Part shown: one piece after another, positions 8,176-16,622 of the stretch | Numbering within the stretch: the first letter of the stretch is position 1 | How the letters are laid out: the number at the start of each line of letters is the position of its first letter | Assembly: GCA_030037735.1 (NCBI GenBank) | Contig: JASHQC010000042.1 | Location: 1-42,955 of the forward strand | Reading direction: 5' to 3' | Source: Thermoplasmata archaeon | GTDB taxonomy: Archaea > Thermoplasmatota > Thermoplasmata > Lutacidiplasmatales > UBA184 | Length of the DNA: 42,955 bases | Program-made: the position numbers and the translations under genes | The notes under the pieces: model-generated | What the model saw: the letters and a program-made list of their open reading frames with translations, nothing else | Told to the model about the DNA's origin: nothing | The model's database searches: none

Positions 8176-9672
8176 CTAGGCCGGATCGCCGTAGACCGTG
8201 TAGTGCCAGCCTTTACGCGCCTGTCCGGTGAGGTCGATGTACAGGTTCTTCACGACCGTGTAGTCGGCGAGCGAGTCGGCGCCGAGGTCCTTACCGAAGC
8301 CGGATTGCTTGAACCCGCCGTGCGGCGTTTCGGAGCCGAGCGGGAGGTGGTCGTTGACCCACACGTCTCCGAACCGTATGGCGTTCGCGGCCCGGAGCGC
8401 GGTACGCACGTTCTGTGTCCACACACTGCCGGCGAGACCGTACTCCACTCCGTTCGCGATCTCGACCGCGTCGTCGAACTTTTCGAATTCGATGATGTCC
8501 AGCACCGGCCCGAAGATCTCCTTCTGGGCGATCTCCATGTCCGGCGCTACTTGATCGAAAACGGTGGGGGTGACGAAGGCGCCCTGCTTCAGCTTCCCTC
8601 CGGCCTCGGTGCCCCCGGCCCGGAGCTTCGCTCCCTCGCCCTTGCCCTCCTCGACCCAGTCGAGCACCTTCTTCTGGTGGCTCGCGTGGACGAGGGGTCC
8701 CAGGTCCGTGGAACGGGACGATGGGTCCCCGATCCGGATCTGCTTGATCCGCTCCAGGAGTCCCTTTTCGAACTTCTCGCGCACTGACTTGTGGATGATG
8801 ATCCGGGTGGCCGCCGTGCAGTCCTGGCCCCCGTTCACGTAGCCGCCGACAATCGCCCCTTCGACAGCGGACGGGAGGTCCGCGTCCTCGAAGACGATGA
8901 AGGGAGCCTTCCCTCCGAGCTCGAGCTGTACGCGCTTCACGGTGCTGCTCGCCGCTTCCATGACCTTCCTGCCGGTCTCCGTATCCCCCGTGAGGGAGAC
9001 CATGTCGACCTTCGGGTTGCGGCACAGCTCGTCCCCAACTTCGGGCCCGGGCCCGGTCACGACGTTCAGCACGCCGACCGGGAGCCCCGCTTCGGTGAAG
9101 GCCTTCCCGAGCTCGAGCGTGGTGAGCGGCGTCCAACTGGCCGGCTTGAGCACGACCGTATTGCCGGTCACGAGCGCCGGTCCGACCTTCCAGACTGCCA
9201 TCATGAAGGGATAGTTCCACGGCGTGATCGACCCGACCACGCCGACTGGTTCGCGACGGAAGATCGTGGTTCCGTCTCCGAGGAATTCCTGGGGGCTCTT
9301 CGCATCGAGCGTGCGGCAGGCCCCCGCATAAAAGATCAGGTTGTCAATCGAGCCCGGGATGTCGACGTCCGCGGCCTGCTTGATCGTTTTGCCCTGGTTC
9401 CGGCTCTCCAGCTCGGCGATGGCCGCCGCCCGGGACTGGAGGATCTGAGCCGCCTTGAGGTAGACGTCCCCCCGGGCGCGCGCCGGCAGGCGCGGCCAGG
9501 GACCCTTATCAAAGGCGTCGCGGGCGGCGTCGATCGCCTTCCGGATGTCCTCGCGGGTCCCCTTGGGCACTTCACCGATCGATTTCCCCGTGAACGGACT
9601 CACGACGGAAATCGTCCCTTCGGACGAAGAATCCACCCACTCGCCACCGACGAGCATCTTAGAGGTCGCCAT
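8176..9672 (-). CDS. NAD(P)-dependent aldehyde dehydrogenase (betaine aldehyde / aminobutyraldehyde DH-like)
   Basis: MATSKMLVGGEWVDSSSEGTISVVSPFTGKSIGEVPKG; LELGGKAPFIVFEDADL; GGYVNGGQDCTAATRI. ORF caller start 9735 adds 21 aa; ATG at 9672 gives a family-typical N-terminus. Confidence 0.94.
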   Translation of the reverse strand: MATSKMLVGGEWVDSSSEGTISVVSPFTGKSIGEVPKGTREDIRKAIDAARDAFDKGPWPRLPARARGDVYLKAAQILQSRAAAIAELESRNQGKTIKQAADVDIPGSIDNLIFYAGACRTLDAKSPQEFLGDGTTIFRREPVGVVGSITPWNYPFMMAVWKVGPALVTGNTVVLKPASWTPLTTLELGKAFTEAGLPVGVLNVVTGPGPEVGDELCRNPKVDMVSLTGDTETGRKVMEAASSTVKRVQLELGGKAPFIVFEDADLPSAVEGAIVGGYVNGGQDCTAATRIIIHKSVREKFEKGLLERIKQIRIGDPSSRSTDLGPLVHASHQKKVLDWVEEGKGEGAKLRAGGTEAGGKLKQGAFVTPTVFDQVAPDMEIAQKEIFGPVLDIIEFEKFDDAVEIANGVEYGLAGSVWTQNVRTALRAANAIRFGDVWVNDHLPLGSETPHGGFKQSGFGKDLGADSLADYTVVKNLYIDLTGQARKGWHYTVYGDPA

Positions 9673-9830
9673 GTAAATCGCCGAGGGCGGAAGCCTCCTT
9701 CGGGTAAAGATGCTTTCGAGGGTAATCCGACGCACCGACCGCGTCCCGAGGGAAAACCTGCCTTCGGACCGCTATCCTAGGGTTTATGTGGTGGGTCCCC
9801 CTCTTCGCGCCAGCCGCTGGGAGGGATTCG

Positions 9831-11834
9831 ATGGATCCCCGATCTTTGCGAATTGGTGCCGTCGTCGTGGCCGTGCTGACAGCGCTGTCCGCCGGGGGAG
9901 CGTACTACGCACTCAGCACCGCGGCGGCCCACGCCGCCACCTGTTCCCTTTCGACCACGAGCGCGATCGTGGTCGACCAACCCGAGATCCCGGACTCGCT
10001 CGACCCAGCGGTCACCTACACGACTCCGGGTTGGGGAATTGTCCAGCAGGTCTATCAAACCCTGATCTTCTACAACGGCACCGAGTACGGACCTTCCACC
10101 ACGCCCAGCGCTACGTTGGGGCCGAACTATCAGGTCCCGCTCCTGGCCAAGAACTGGACGATCTCTGCTGACGGCACCCATTGGAACTTTACTCTGTGGT
10201 CCAATGAGTACTTCTCGAACGGCGACCCAATCAACGCGTACGTGATGTGGTATTCCCTCAGCCGCGGCTTGGTGATGAATCAGCCGCTGGTCTATCTCGA
10301 GGAGGAGAATTTCTTCCTCCCCGGGCTCACCTACGACAACAACTCGTCCACTCAGAGCCAAACGAACACGCAGAACTGGCTGGCCAACGTCCTCAACTCG
10401 ATGGACACCCTCTCCATCGTGACCAATCCGTCAGCGAGTCTCCTCGACATCATGACGGCCCACAACCAGTCGTTCCAGGTGATCAATGCCTCGACGATCG
10501 AGTTCAACATCGGTGCCGGTTCGGTAGACGCCAACAACCTCGCGCCGTACACGAGCCCGCGCCCGTACCCGTTCTTGCTCGACCAGCTCGCCACGCCCGG
10601 GTTCGCTGCCGTGGACCCGCTCTACGTCGCTGCCCATGGCGGTGTGGTGACGAACCAGGTCAACACCTGGATGTCCAACAACATGATGGGCAGCGGCCCG
10701 TACGCGCTGAGCTTCTGGTCCCCCTCCACCGGATATACCGTTTCCCCGAGCAAGGACTACTGGGGCACCGCCATCGCGGCCGCCCACCCGACCTACAACA
10801 ACCTCCAACCGGCGAAGAGCGCGATCGATGTCTCCTTCCAGGAGAACCCCACCATCGTCGTCGAGAACATGGAAACCGGCGCCGCGGCGCTCGGCTCCTT
10901 CGCGTATATCGGCCCCTCACAGATCCACGAGTTGCAGGGGCAGAAGTGTCTCTACGTGAAGCCGCTCCCGCCGGTCTTCGGCGCGCTCAGCTTCGCCCCC
11001 TGGGTCTACATGGACCAGAACGCGTCGGTCCTTCCCGGGCAGCCGGTCAATCCGTTCGCGAACCTGTCGGTCCGGGCCGCCGTCGTCCACGCGATCAACT
11101 ATAGCCAGATCGTCTCGGTCGCCTTAGGGGGCTACGGGACGAATTGGGTAGGTCCCATTCCCACGGGCTACCCGGACTACGATTCCACGAATCTGCCGAA
11201 CTACACCTACGACCTCACGCTGGCGATGCAGGAGATGAACGCGTCCCCGTGGCCGATGTCGAGCGGCGGGCTTAACCCCGTCTTCCCCCACGGGATCAAC
11301 TTCGAGTACTTTCAGACCGGGGATTGGAACACCGTCGCCGAGCTGATCCAGAGCACCCTCAAGAAGGTCGACATCCCGCTCAACCTCGTCCCGATGAGCA
11401 TCGACACGCTCGTGGAGGAGCAATCGCAAGAATCGTACGGAACGCTGCCGGTGGTGTGTACCTCCCAAACGCCGGCCAACGGGGGGCCCTTCTACATCGG
11501 GCTCGACTACTACACGGGAGACTACGTCGGCCCCGACGACCCGACGGAGCTCAACGCCTGGAGCGCGGGGGGCTACAACCTCTGCATGTCGGAGTTCGCG
11601 AACCAGACGGTCGATGACTGGTTCTACGACGCGGCCGAGAGCACGAACGTGGCGGCCGCCGCGGAGTACTACGGCGACATCACGAACTACATGTACTACA
11701 ACTACACCGACGCGTGGCTGCCGATCCCGACCTCGTTCCAGGTCTACAACGTCGGGGTTCAGGGTATCGTGCAGAACCCGATGGGTAGCGGGATCGGGTT
11801 CCAGCTGATCTACAACACCGACTACCTGAGCTGA
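9831..11834 (+). CDS. ABC transporter substrate-binding protein, family 5 (peptide/nickel/opine type)
   Basis: Signal-like N-terminus MDPRSLRIGAVVVAVLTALSAGGAYYALSTAAAHA; DSLDPAVTYTTPGWGIVQQVYQTLI; PYALSFWSPSTGYTVSPSKDYWG. Neighbouring Dpp/Opp genes. Start set to ATG 9831 after GAGGG. Confidence 0.88.
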   Translation: MDPRSLRIGAVVVAVLTALSAGGAYYALSTAAAHAATCSLSTTSAIVVDQPEIPDSLDPAVTYTTPGWGIVQQVYQTLIFYNGTEYGPSTTPSATLGPNYQVPLLAKNWTISADGTHWNFTLWSNEYFSNGDPINAYVMWYSLSRGLVMNQPLVYLEEENFFLPGLTYDNNSSTQSQTNTQNWLANVLNSMDTLSIVTNPSASLLDIMTAHNQSFQVINASTIEFNIGAGSVDANNLAPYTSPRPYPFLLDQLATPGFAAVDPLYVAAHGGVVTNQVNTWMSNNMMGSGPYALSFWSPSTGYTVSPSKDYWGTAIAAAHPTYNNLQPAKSAIDVSFQENPTIVVENMETGAAALGSFAYIGPSQIHELQGQKCLYVKPLPPVFGALSFAPWVYMDQNASVLPGQPVNPFANLSVRAAVVHAINYSQIVSVALGGYGTNWVGPIPTGYPDYDSTNLPNYTYDLTLAMQEMNASPWPMSSGGLNPVFPHGINFEYFQTGDWNTVAELIQSTLKKVDIPLNLVPMSIDTLVEEQSQESYGTLPVVCTSQTPANGGPFYIGLDYYTGDYVGPDDPTELNAWSAGGYNLCMSEFANQTVDDWFYDAAESTNVAAAAEYYGDITNYMYYNYTDAWLPIPTSFQVYNVGVQGIVQNPMGSGIGFQLIYNTDYLS

Positions 11835-11843
11835 TCCGGGGCC

Positions 11844-12944
11844 CTAGCCCCCCGTCGTCCCAACCAGGTGGCTGCCCGGCGCAATCGGAGAGGGCGCGGC
11901 GCCGCTCCCCTCCATCGCCATCAGGGTCTCCGGCGCGATATCGATGACCTCCTCCGCGCGGTGGCAGGCCGCAAGGTGCGTCGGGTCCTTGCCGATGCTC
12001 CGCAGGAGCGGCTCCTCTACCCGGCACCGATCGATGACGAACGGGCACCGGGTCGCGAACCGGCACCCGGGCGGGGGGCGGATGAGCGTCGGGATCTCGC
12101 CGGAGATACGGTACCGCGCCCGCCGGCGCCGGACATCGGGCACGGGAAGGGCGGCCAGGAGAGCCTTGGTGTAGGGATGCGTCGGATGCTCCAACACCTC
12201 GCGAACGCTCCCGATCTCGGCGAGCTTGCCGAGGTAGAGGACCGCGACCCGGTCGGCGACGTACTTGACCGCTGACACGTTGTGCGTGATCAGCAGGTAC
12301 GCGAAACGGAACTCCGACTGGAGAGCGACCAACCGATTCAGGATCTGTGCCTGGACGGCCACGTCCAGGGCGCTGGTCGGCTCGTCGAGGACGATGAGCT
12401 TGGGGCGGAGGCTCAGCGCGCGCGCCAGAGAGAGTCGCTGGCGGCCTCCCCCCGAGAACTCGTGCGGGTACTGGTCAAGGATCTCGGGCATCAGCCCGAC
12501 CGTCGGCAGCAGCTCGGCGACCCGCCGCCGGAGCTCCGCCCTCCCGAGCCCCGGTTCCTGGGCGCGGATCGGCTCGCTCACGATCTCCCAGACCCGCATC
12601 CGGGGGTCGAGCGACCCGACCGGGTCCTGGAAGACCACCTGGACGTTCCGGCGCCACGCTCTCAGTCGGGTGCCCTGAAGGTGGGCGACGTCCTGCCCTT
12701 CGAAGAGGATTCGGCCGGCGGTGGGCTCGTGCAGCCGGGAGATCAACCAGCCGAGCGTGGTTTTTCCCGAGCCGGACTCGCCGATGAGCCCCACCGACTC
12801 GCCATGGTTCACGTTGAATGACACACCGTCCACGGCCCGAATCGCGAGCTTGGCATGCCCCCGGAGCGTCTCGGTCAACGACCGCGTGAGCGGGAAGTAC
12901 TTCTGGATGTCCTCGATCTGAACGAGGGTCGGAGCGCTGCTCAT
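11844..12944 (-). CDS. Oligopeptide/dipeptide ABC transporter ATP-binding protein (DppF/OppF-type)
   Basis: Walker A GESGSGKTTL, signature FSGGGRQRLSLARAL, Walker B LIVLDEPTSALDV, C-terminal oligopeptide-transporter Cys motif GCRFATRCPFVIDRC. ATG at 12944 overlaps the upstream gene stop (ATGA). Confidence 0.94.
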   Translation of the reverse strand: MSSAPTLVQIEDIQKYFPLTRSLTETLRGHAKLAIRAVDGVSFNVNHGESVGLIGESGSGKTTLGWLISRLHEPTAGRILFEGQDVAHLQGTRLRAWRRNVQVVFQDPVGSLDPRMRVWEIVSEPIRAQEPGLGRAELRRRVAELLPTVGLMPEILDQYPHEFSGGGRQRLSLARALSLRPKLIVLDEPTSALDVAVQAQILNRLVALQSEFRFAYLLITHNVSAVKYVADRVAVLYLGKLAEIGSVREVLEHPTHPYTKALLAALPVPDVRRRRARYRISGEIPTLIRPPPGCRFATRCPFVIDRCRVEEPLLRSIGKDPTHLAACHRAEEVIDIAPETLMAMEGSGAAPSPIAPGSHLVGTTGG

Positions 12945-14089
12945 GGCATCGACGGCACCTCGTCCGGAAAGAAGCAGGCCGTCCGGTGCATCCCGCCGGC
13001 GGGCCCGGGCGGCAACAGAGCGAACGGCGGCCCGGGCTTGACCCGGCAGACGTCGCGCGCCAACGGGCAGCGCGGATTGAAAGTGCATCCCACTGGAAGC
13101 TTGGAGAGGTTCGGCACCGAGCCCGAGAGGGACGGCAGAACGCCCTCGTCCTTGTACCGGTTCGGTATCGATCGGAGGAGCGCCTTCGTGTAGGGGTGCC
13201 GGGGCGACTCGAAGATCTCGGCGACCGGCCCGAACTCGACCATGTGGCCGGCGTACATCACCCCCACATCGTCCGCCATCTCGGCGATGACGCCCAGGTC
13301 GTGGCTGATGAACATGATGGAGGTCCGTACCTCCTCCATCAGCTCCTTCATCAGCGTCAGAACCTGCGCCTGAATCGTCACGTCGAGCGCGCTCGTCGGC
13401 TCGTCCGCGATGAGGAGCGCCGGCTTGCCGCTCAGCGCCATGGCGATCATGATCCGCTGGCGCATGCCGCCCGACAGTTCGTGGGGGAACAGGTTGACAA
13501 TCCGCTCCGGGTCGTTAATCCGGACGAGCCGGAGGAAGTCGAGGACCTCCTGGTGAATCTCCTTTGTCATCGGCGGGCCCCGCGTCTTCAGGGTCTGGGT
13601 CACGTTCGGTGGAATGAACGGGCCGGTGACCACCTCCGAGGCCTTCGGAAGCTCCCGTTTCGAATAGTCGAAGCCCTTGACGTCGGGCTTCAAGGCGGGC
13701 ATGATGCCCCGTTCGCGGAGCTTCCGGATCCGGACGGATTCGGCGATCTGGTCCCCGACCCGGTACGCGGGATTGAGGGAGTTGATGGGCTCCTGGAAGA
13801 TCATGCCGATGCCGGTACCCCGCACCCCGGGCATCCGCCACTTCGGGATCTTCAAGAGGTCGGTCCCCTGGAAGACGATCTTGCCGGACGTCACCTTCGC
13901 CGGTGGCTCCGGAAGCAGCCGGGGAATGGAGTGGCCGAGCGTGCTCTTCCCGCAGCCCGTCTCCCCCACGACCCCGACGACCCGGCCCGGCAGCAGTTCA
14001 AGGGAGACGTCGGCGAGGGCGTGGAACGTACCCGCGCCGACCGCGTAGTCGACCGAGAGATGTTCGATCCGTAGCAGCGAGTCGGCCAG
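12941..14089 (-). CDS. Oligopeptide/dipeptide ABC transporter ATP-binding protein (DppD/OppD-type); start codon ambiguous
   Basis: Walker A GETGCGKST, LSGGMRQRIMIAMAL, LLIADEPTSALDVT, GCTFNPRCPLARDVC. The caller's start at 13969 lies inside the Walker A region; conserved sequence ADSLLRIEHLSVDYAVGAGTFHALADVSLELLPGRVVGVV continues upstream in frame to a CTG at 14089. Confidence 0.88.
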   Translation of the reverse strand: MADSLLRIEHLSVDYAVGAGTFHALADVSLELLPGRVVGVVGETGCGKSTLGHSIPRLLPEPPAKVTSGKIVFQGTDLLKIPKWRMPGVRGTGIGMIFQEPINSLNPAYRVGDQIAESVRIRKLRERGIMPALKPDVKGFDYSKRELPKASEVVTGPFIPPNVTQTLKTRGPPMTKEIHQEVLDFLRLVRINDPERIVNLFPHELSGGMRQRIMIAMALSGKPALLIADEPTSALDVTIQAQVLTLMKELMEEVRTSIMFISHDLGVIAEMADDVGVMYAGHMVEFGPVAEIFESPRHPYTKALLRSIPNRYKDEGVLPSLSGSVPNLSKLPVGCTFNPRCPLARDVCRVKPGPPFALLPPGPAGGMHRTACFFPDEVPSMP

Positions 14090-14131
14090 CGGCTCACCCC
14101 CCTCCCTGGCCCGAGGCGTACACGGGGCTCT

Positions 14132-15151
14132 TCATGGCCGTTCCGCTGCGGGCGTCGCCGCGGCCGTGGTCGACATGATCCGCCGGCTGCGGGGGTCGAG
14201 GATGTCCCGGAGCCCGTCGCCCAGCAGACTAAACGCGAGCACGGTGATGAAAATCGCCGCGGTGACGGACAGCACCGTCCAGGGCGCAGAGAGGAGGTAG
14301 TCCTGGTAGGAGAACATCAGATTTCCCCACTCGGGGATGGACGGAGGGACCCCGACGCCGACGTAGGAGATGGTCGAGTAGGTCACGATGACCGTGCCGA
14401 CGTCGAGGCTGAAGTAGACGATGAGCGGCTCGAGCAGGTTCCGGACGACGTGCCGGAACAGGATCCGGCTCTCGGACACCCCGGCCGCTCGCGCCGCGAT
14501 GACGTACGGCTGGACCTTGATCGACAGCACCTCGCCCCGGGTGAGCCGCACATAGAACGGCCACCACGTGACGATGACGGCAAGCTCGGACTGGATTTCC
14601 CCTCGGCCCCAGGCGGCCGTGATGGCGAGCGCCAGAACGAGGGTGGGGAACGAGAGGAAGATGTCGGTGACCCGGAGTATCGCCACCGACGCCCCGGCCG
14701 AGAGGGTACCTGGCGTGTCGTAGAAGCCTGCCACCAGGCCAAGGAGGCTCCCGATGATCAGGGAAACCCCGGCGACCGCGAACCCGATCCCGAGGTCCGT
14801 CGGAAGGGCGGCCATGACGTTCGAGAAGACGTCGGCTCCTGACTGGTCGGTGCCGAACAGGTGGACCAACGACGGCCCCTGAAAGATGGGGAATGCTCCC
14901 ACGTCGAGGGCCGGGTACGGAAGAATCGAGACGGAACGCCCGATCGCGAGCAACGACACCGCGGGGACGGCCACAATCAGAAACGCGGTCAAGGAAACGA
15001 GGACGACAAGGATGAATCCGACCAGGGTGAGCGGATTCGCGGCCAGTATCCGCAGGATCAGGAAGACGTTCGCCTTCAACGCCCCGCGGGGGCGGGCTGC
15101 CACACCGGCCCGGGCAGCGGCTTTCGTCGCGGGGGCGGCGGCGGTGACCAT
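14132..15151 (-). CDS. ABC transporter permease (DppC/OppC-type)
   Basis: Multiple TM segments; HLFGTDQSGADVFSNVMAALPTDLGIGFAV; binding-protein-dependent permease EAA-like region AARAAGVSESRILFRHVVRNLLEPLIVYFSL. Confidence 0.92.
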   Translation of the reverse strand: MVTAAAPATKAAARAGVAARPRGALKANVFLILRILAANPLTLVGFILVVLVSLTAFLIVAVPAVSLLAIGRSVSILPYPALDVGAFPIFQGPSLVHLFGTDQSGADVFSNVMAALPTDLGIGFAVAGVSLIIGSLLGLVAGFYDTPGTLSAGASVAILRVTDIFLSFPTLVLALAITAAWGRGEIQSELAVIVTWWPFYVRLTRGEVLSIKVQPYVIAARAAGVSESRILFRHVVRNLLEPLIVYFSLDVGTVIVTYSTISYVGVGVPPSIPEWGNLMFSYQDYLLSAPWTVLSVTAAIFITVLAFSLLGDGLRDILDPRSRRIMSTTAAATPAAERP

Positions 15152-16174
15152 CTAGCGCCACTCCACCCGGGGATCGAGAACGCCGTAGAGAATGTCGGCG
15201 ATCAGGTTCGCCGCGACCACCACGATGGCGAAGAAAATCACCACGCCGATGGTGCCGGCAAAGTCGTATTCGGTGATGGCCTCGTAGGCGTACCTCCCGA
15301 GGCCGGGCCAGACGAAGACCGACTCGATCACCACCGTTCCCGAGACCATCGTCCCCGCCGTCACCCCCAAGACCGTCGTGGTCGTGATGAGGGCGTTCCG
15401 AAGGGCGTGTTTGTATAGTACCCAAAACTCGCCGAGACCCTTCATCCGCGCGGTCTTGACGAACTCCAATGGAAGAATCTCGAGCATCGACGTGCGGGTC
15501 ATGCGCGTGGCGATCCCCATGTTGATGAAGGCCAGCGCTACCGCCGGAAGTATGAGGTGCACGATCGCATCGACCGTAGCTCCCGGGTTGAGCGCGATGA
15601 TTGCGTCGAGGACCGACATGTGGGTGATGGCGGGCACCGGCGAGGAGGTCGTCGAGAAGTCGCCTCCGCTCACCCCCAGTAAAGGTCCCAAGCCGATGGC
15701 CAACACCACCCCGGCGATGTAGGTTGGCGTGGCCCAGCCGCTGAGGTAGAAAATCCGGACCAGATGGTCCGCGATCCGGCCGTTGCTGGCCGCCGCGACG
15801 ACGCCGAGAGGAATGCCGATGAACACCATGAGGAAAGTGGCCGCGAGTACCAGCTCGAGCGTCGCGGGGAAGTCGGTGAGGAGGACCGAAAGGACCGGAG
15901 AGTGGAACAAGGGGTCTGTGCCCCAGTTCCCGCTGACGAGCCCTGCGAGATAGTAGTAGAACTGGACCGGAAGCGAGTCGTTGAAATGGTTGTTCTTCAC
16001 GCACGCCGCGATGGTCGAGGGCGAGGCCTTCGGTCCCGACCAAATCGCGCAGGGATTGGAGACGGCGATGTGCGTAAAGAAGAACGTGATGACAATGACT
16101 CCGAGCAGGACAGGGACGAGCTGCGCCAGGCGCTTGGCGATGAATACGACCAGGTCGCTACGCGAACGGCCCAT
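15152..16174 (-). CDS. ABC transporter permease (DppB/OppB-type)
   Basis: IAKRLAQLVPVLLGVIVITFFFTHIA N-terminal motif; EFVKTARMKGLGEFWVLYKHALRNALITTTTVLG EAA motif. Confidence 0.93.
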   Translation of the reverse strand: MGRSRSDLVVFIAKRLAQLVPVLLGVIVITFFFTHIAVSNPCAIWSGPKASPSTIAACVKNNHFNDSLPVQFYYYLAGLVSGNWGTDPLFHSPVLSVLLTDFPATLELVLAATFLMVFIGIPLGVVAAASNGRIADHLVRIFYLSGWATPTYIAGVVLAIGLGPLLGVSGGDFSTTSSPVPAITHMSVLDAIIALNPGATVDAIVHLILPAVALAFINMGIATRMTRTSMLEILPLEFVKTARMKGLGEFWVLYKHALRNALITTTTVLGVTAGTMVSGTVVIESVFVWPGLGRYAYEAITEYDFAGTIGVVIFFAIVVVAANLIADILYGVLDPRVEWR

Positions 16175-16225
16175 CTAATGTCGGACCCCCCCACGGGTTG
16201 GGGGATAACATACCTTCCTTGGCCA

Positions 16226-16243
16226 GTCCCCCCGGGCGGGGAC
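16226..16243 (-). terminator. GC-rich hairpin just downstream of the cupin gene
   Basis: Perfect 6-bp stem GTCCCC-CCGGGC-GGGGAC; no following T-run, so only a weak terminator candidate. Confidence 0.25.
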
Positions 16244-16260
16244 CAGAGGGAGTCGCTGCG

Positions 16261-16611
16261 CTATCGCGGGGTCGGCGACTCGGCGGGGGCAAACACGACG
16301 AGCAGCTCGAGCGGTTCTGTCACCGAATGGAAGCGGTGGTCGACCCCCCGAGCCACGAAGATCGTCTCTCCGGGCTCTACCGAGTAGTCCCGGCCCGCGA
16401 TCGTGATCGCTCCCCGGCCGCGGATAACGAAGTAGACTTCGTCCTCCCGGTGAGGGGTCTGAGGATCAACGCCGCCCGCATGCAGGGCATAGAGCCCCGC
16501 GCTCATCGAGCGGACCCGAAGGAACTCGAGGTACAGTCCTCCCGCCCGTTTCCGGCGGGCTTTCATCTCATCGAGGGGAAAGATCGCGCCACTCTTCGGA
16601 GGCGACGGCAT
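16261..16611 (-). CDS. Small cupin-domain protein
   Basis: LHAGGVDPQTPHREDEVYFVIRGRGAITIAGRDYSVEPGETIFVARGVDHRFHSVTEPLELLVVFAP, typical cupin_2 layout. ATG at 16611 preferred over caller start 16782. Confidence 0.9.
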   Translation of the reverse strand: MPSPPKSGAIFPLDEMKARRKRAGGLYLEFLRVRSMSAGLYALHAGGVDPQTPHREDEVYFVIRGRGAITIAGRDYSVEPGETIFVARGVDHRFHSVTEPLELLVVFAPAESPTPR

Positions 16612-16622
16612 CTCGACCTCCT

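Noticed and set aside
14229-16043. 604-aa minus ORF across the permease genes
   Set aside because: Shadow frame of DppB/DppC; low-complexity Arg/Gly/His-rich translation.
16184-16205. C-run/G-run stem upstream of dppB (CCCCC...GGGGG)
   Set aside because: Poorly matched homopolymer stem expected by chance in this GC content.
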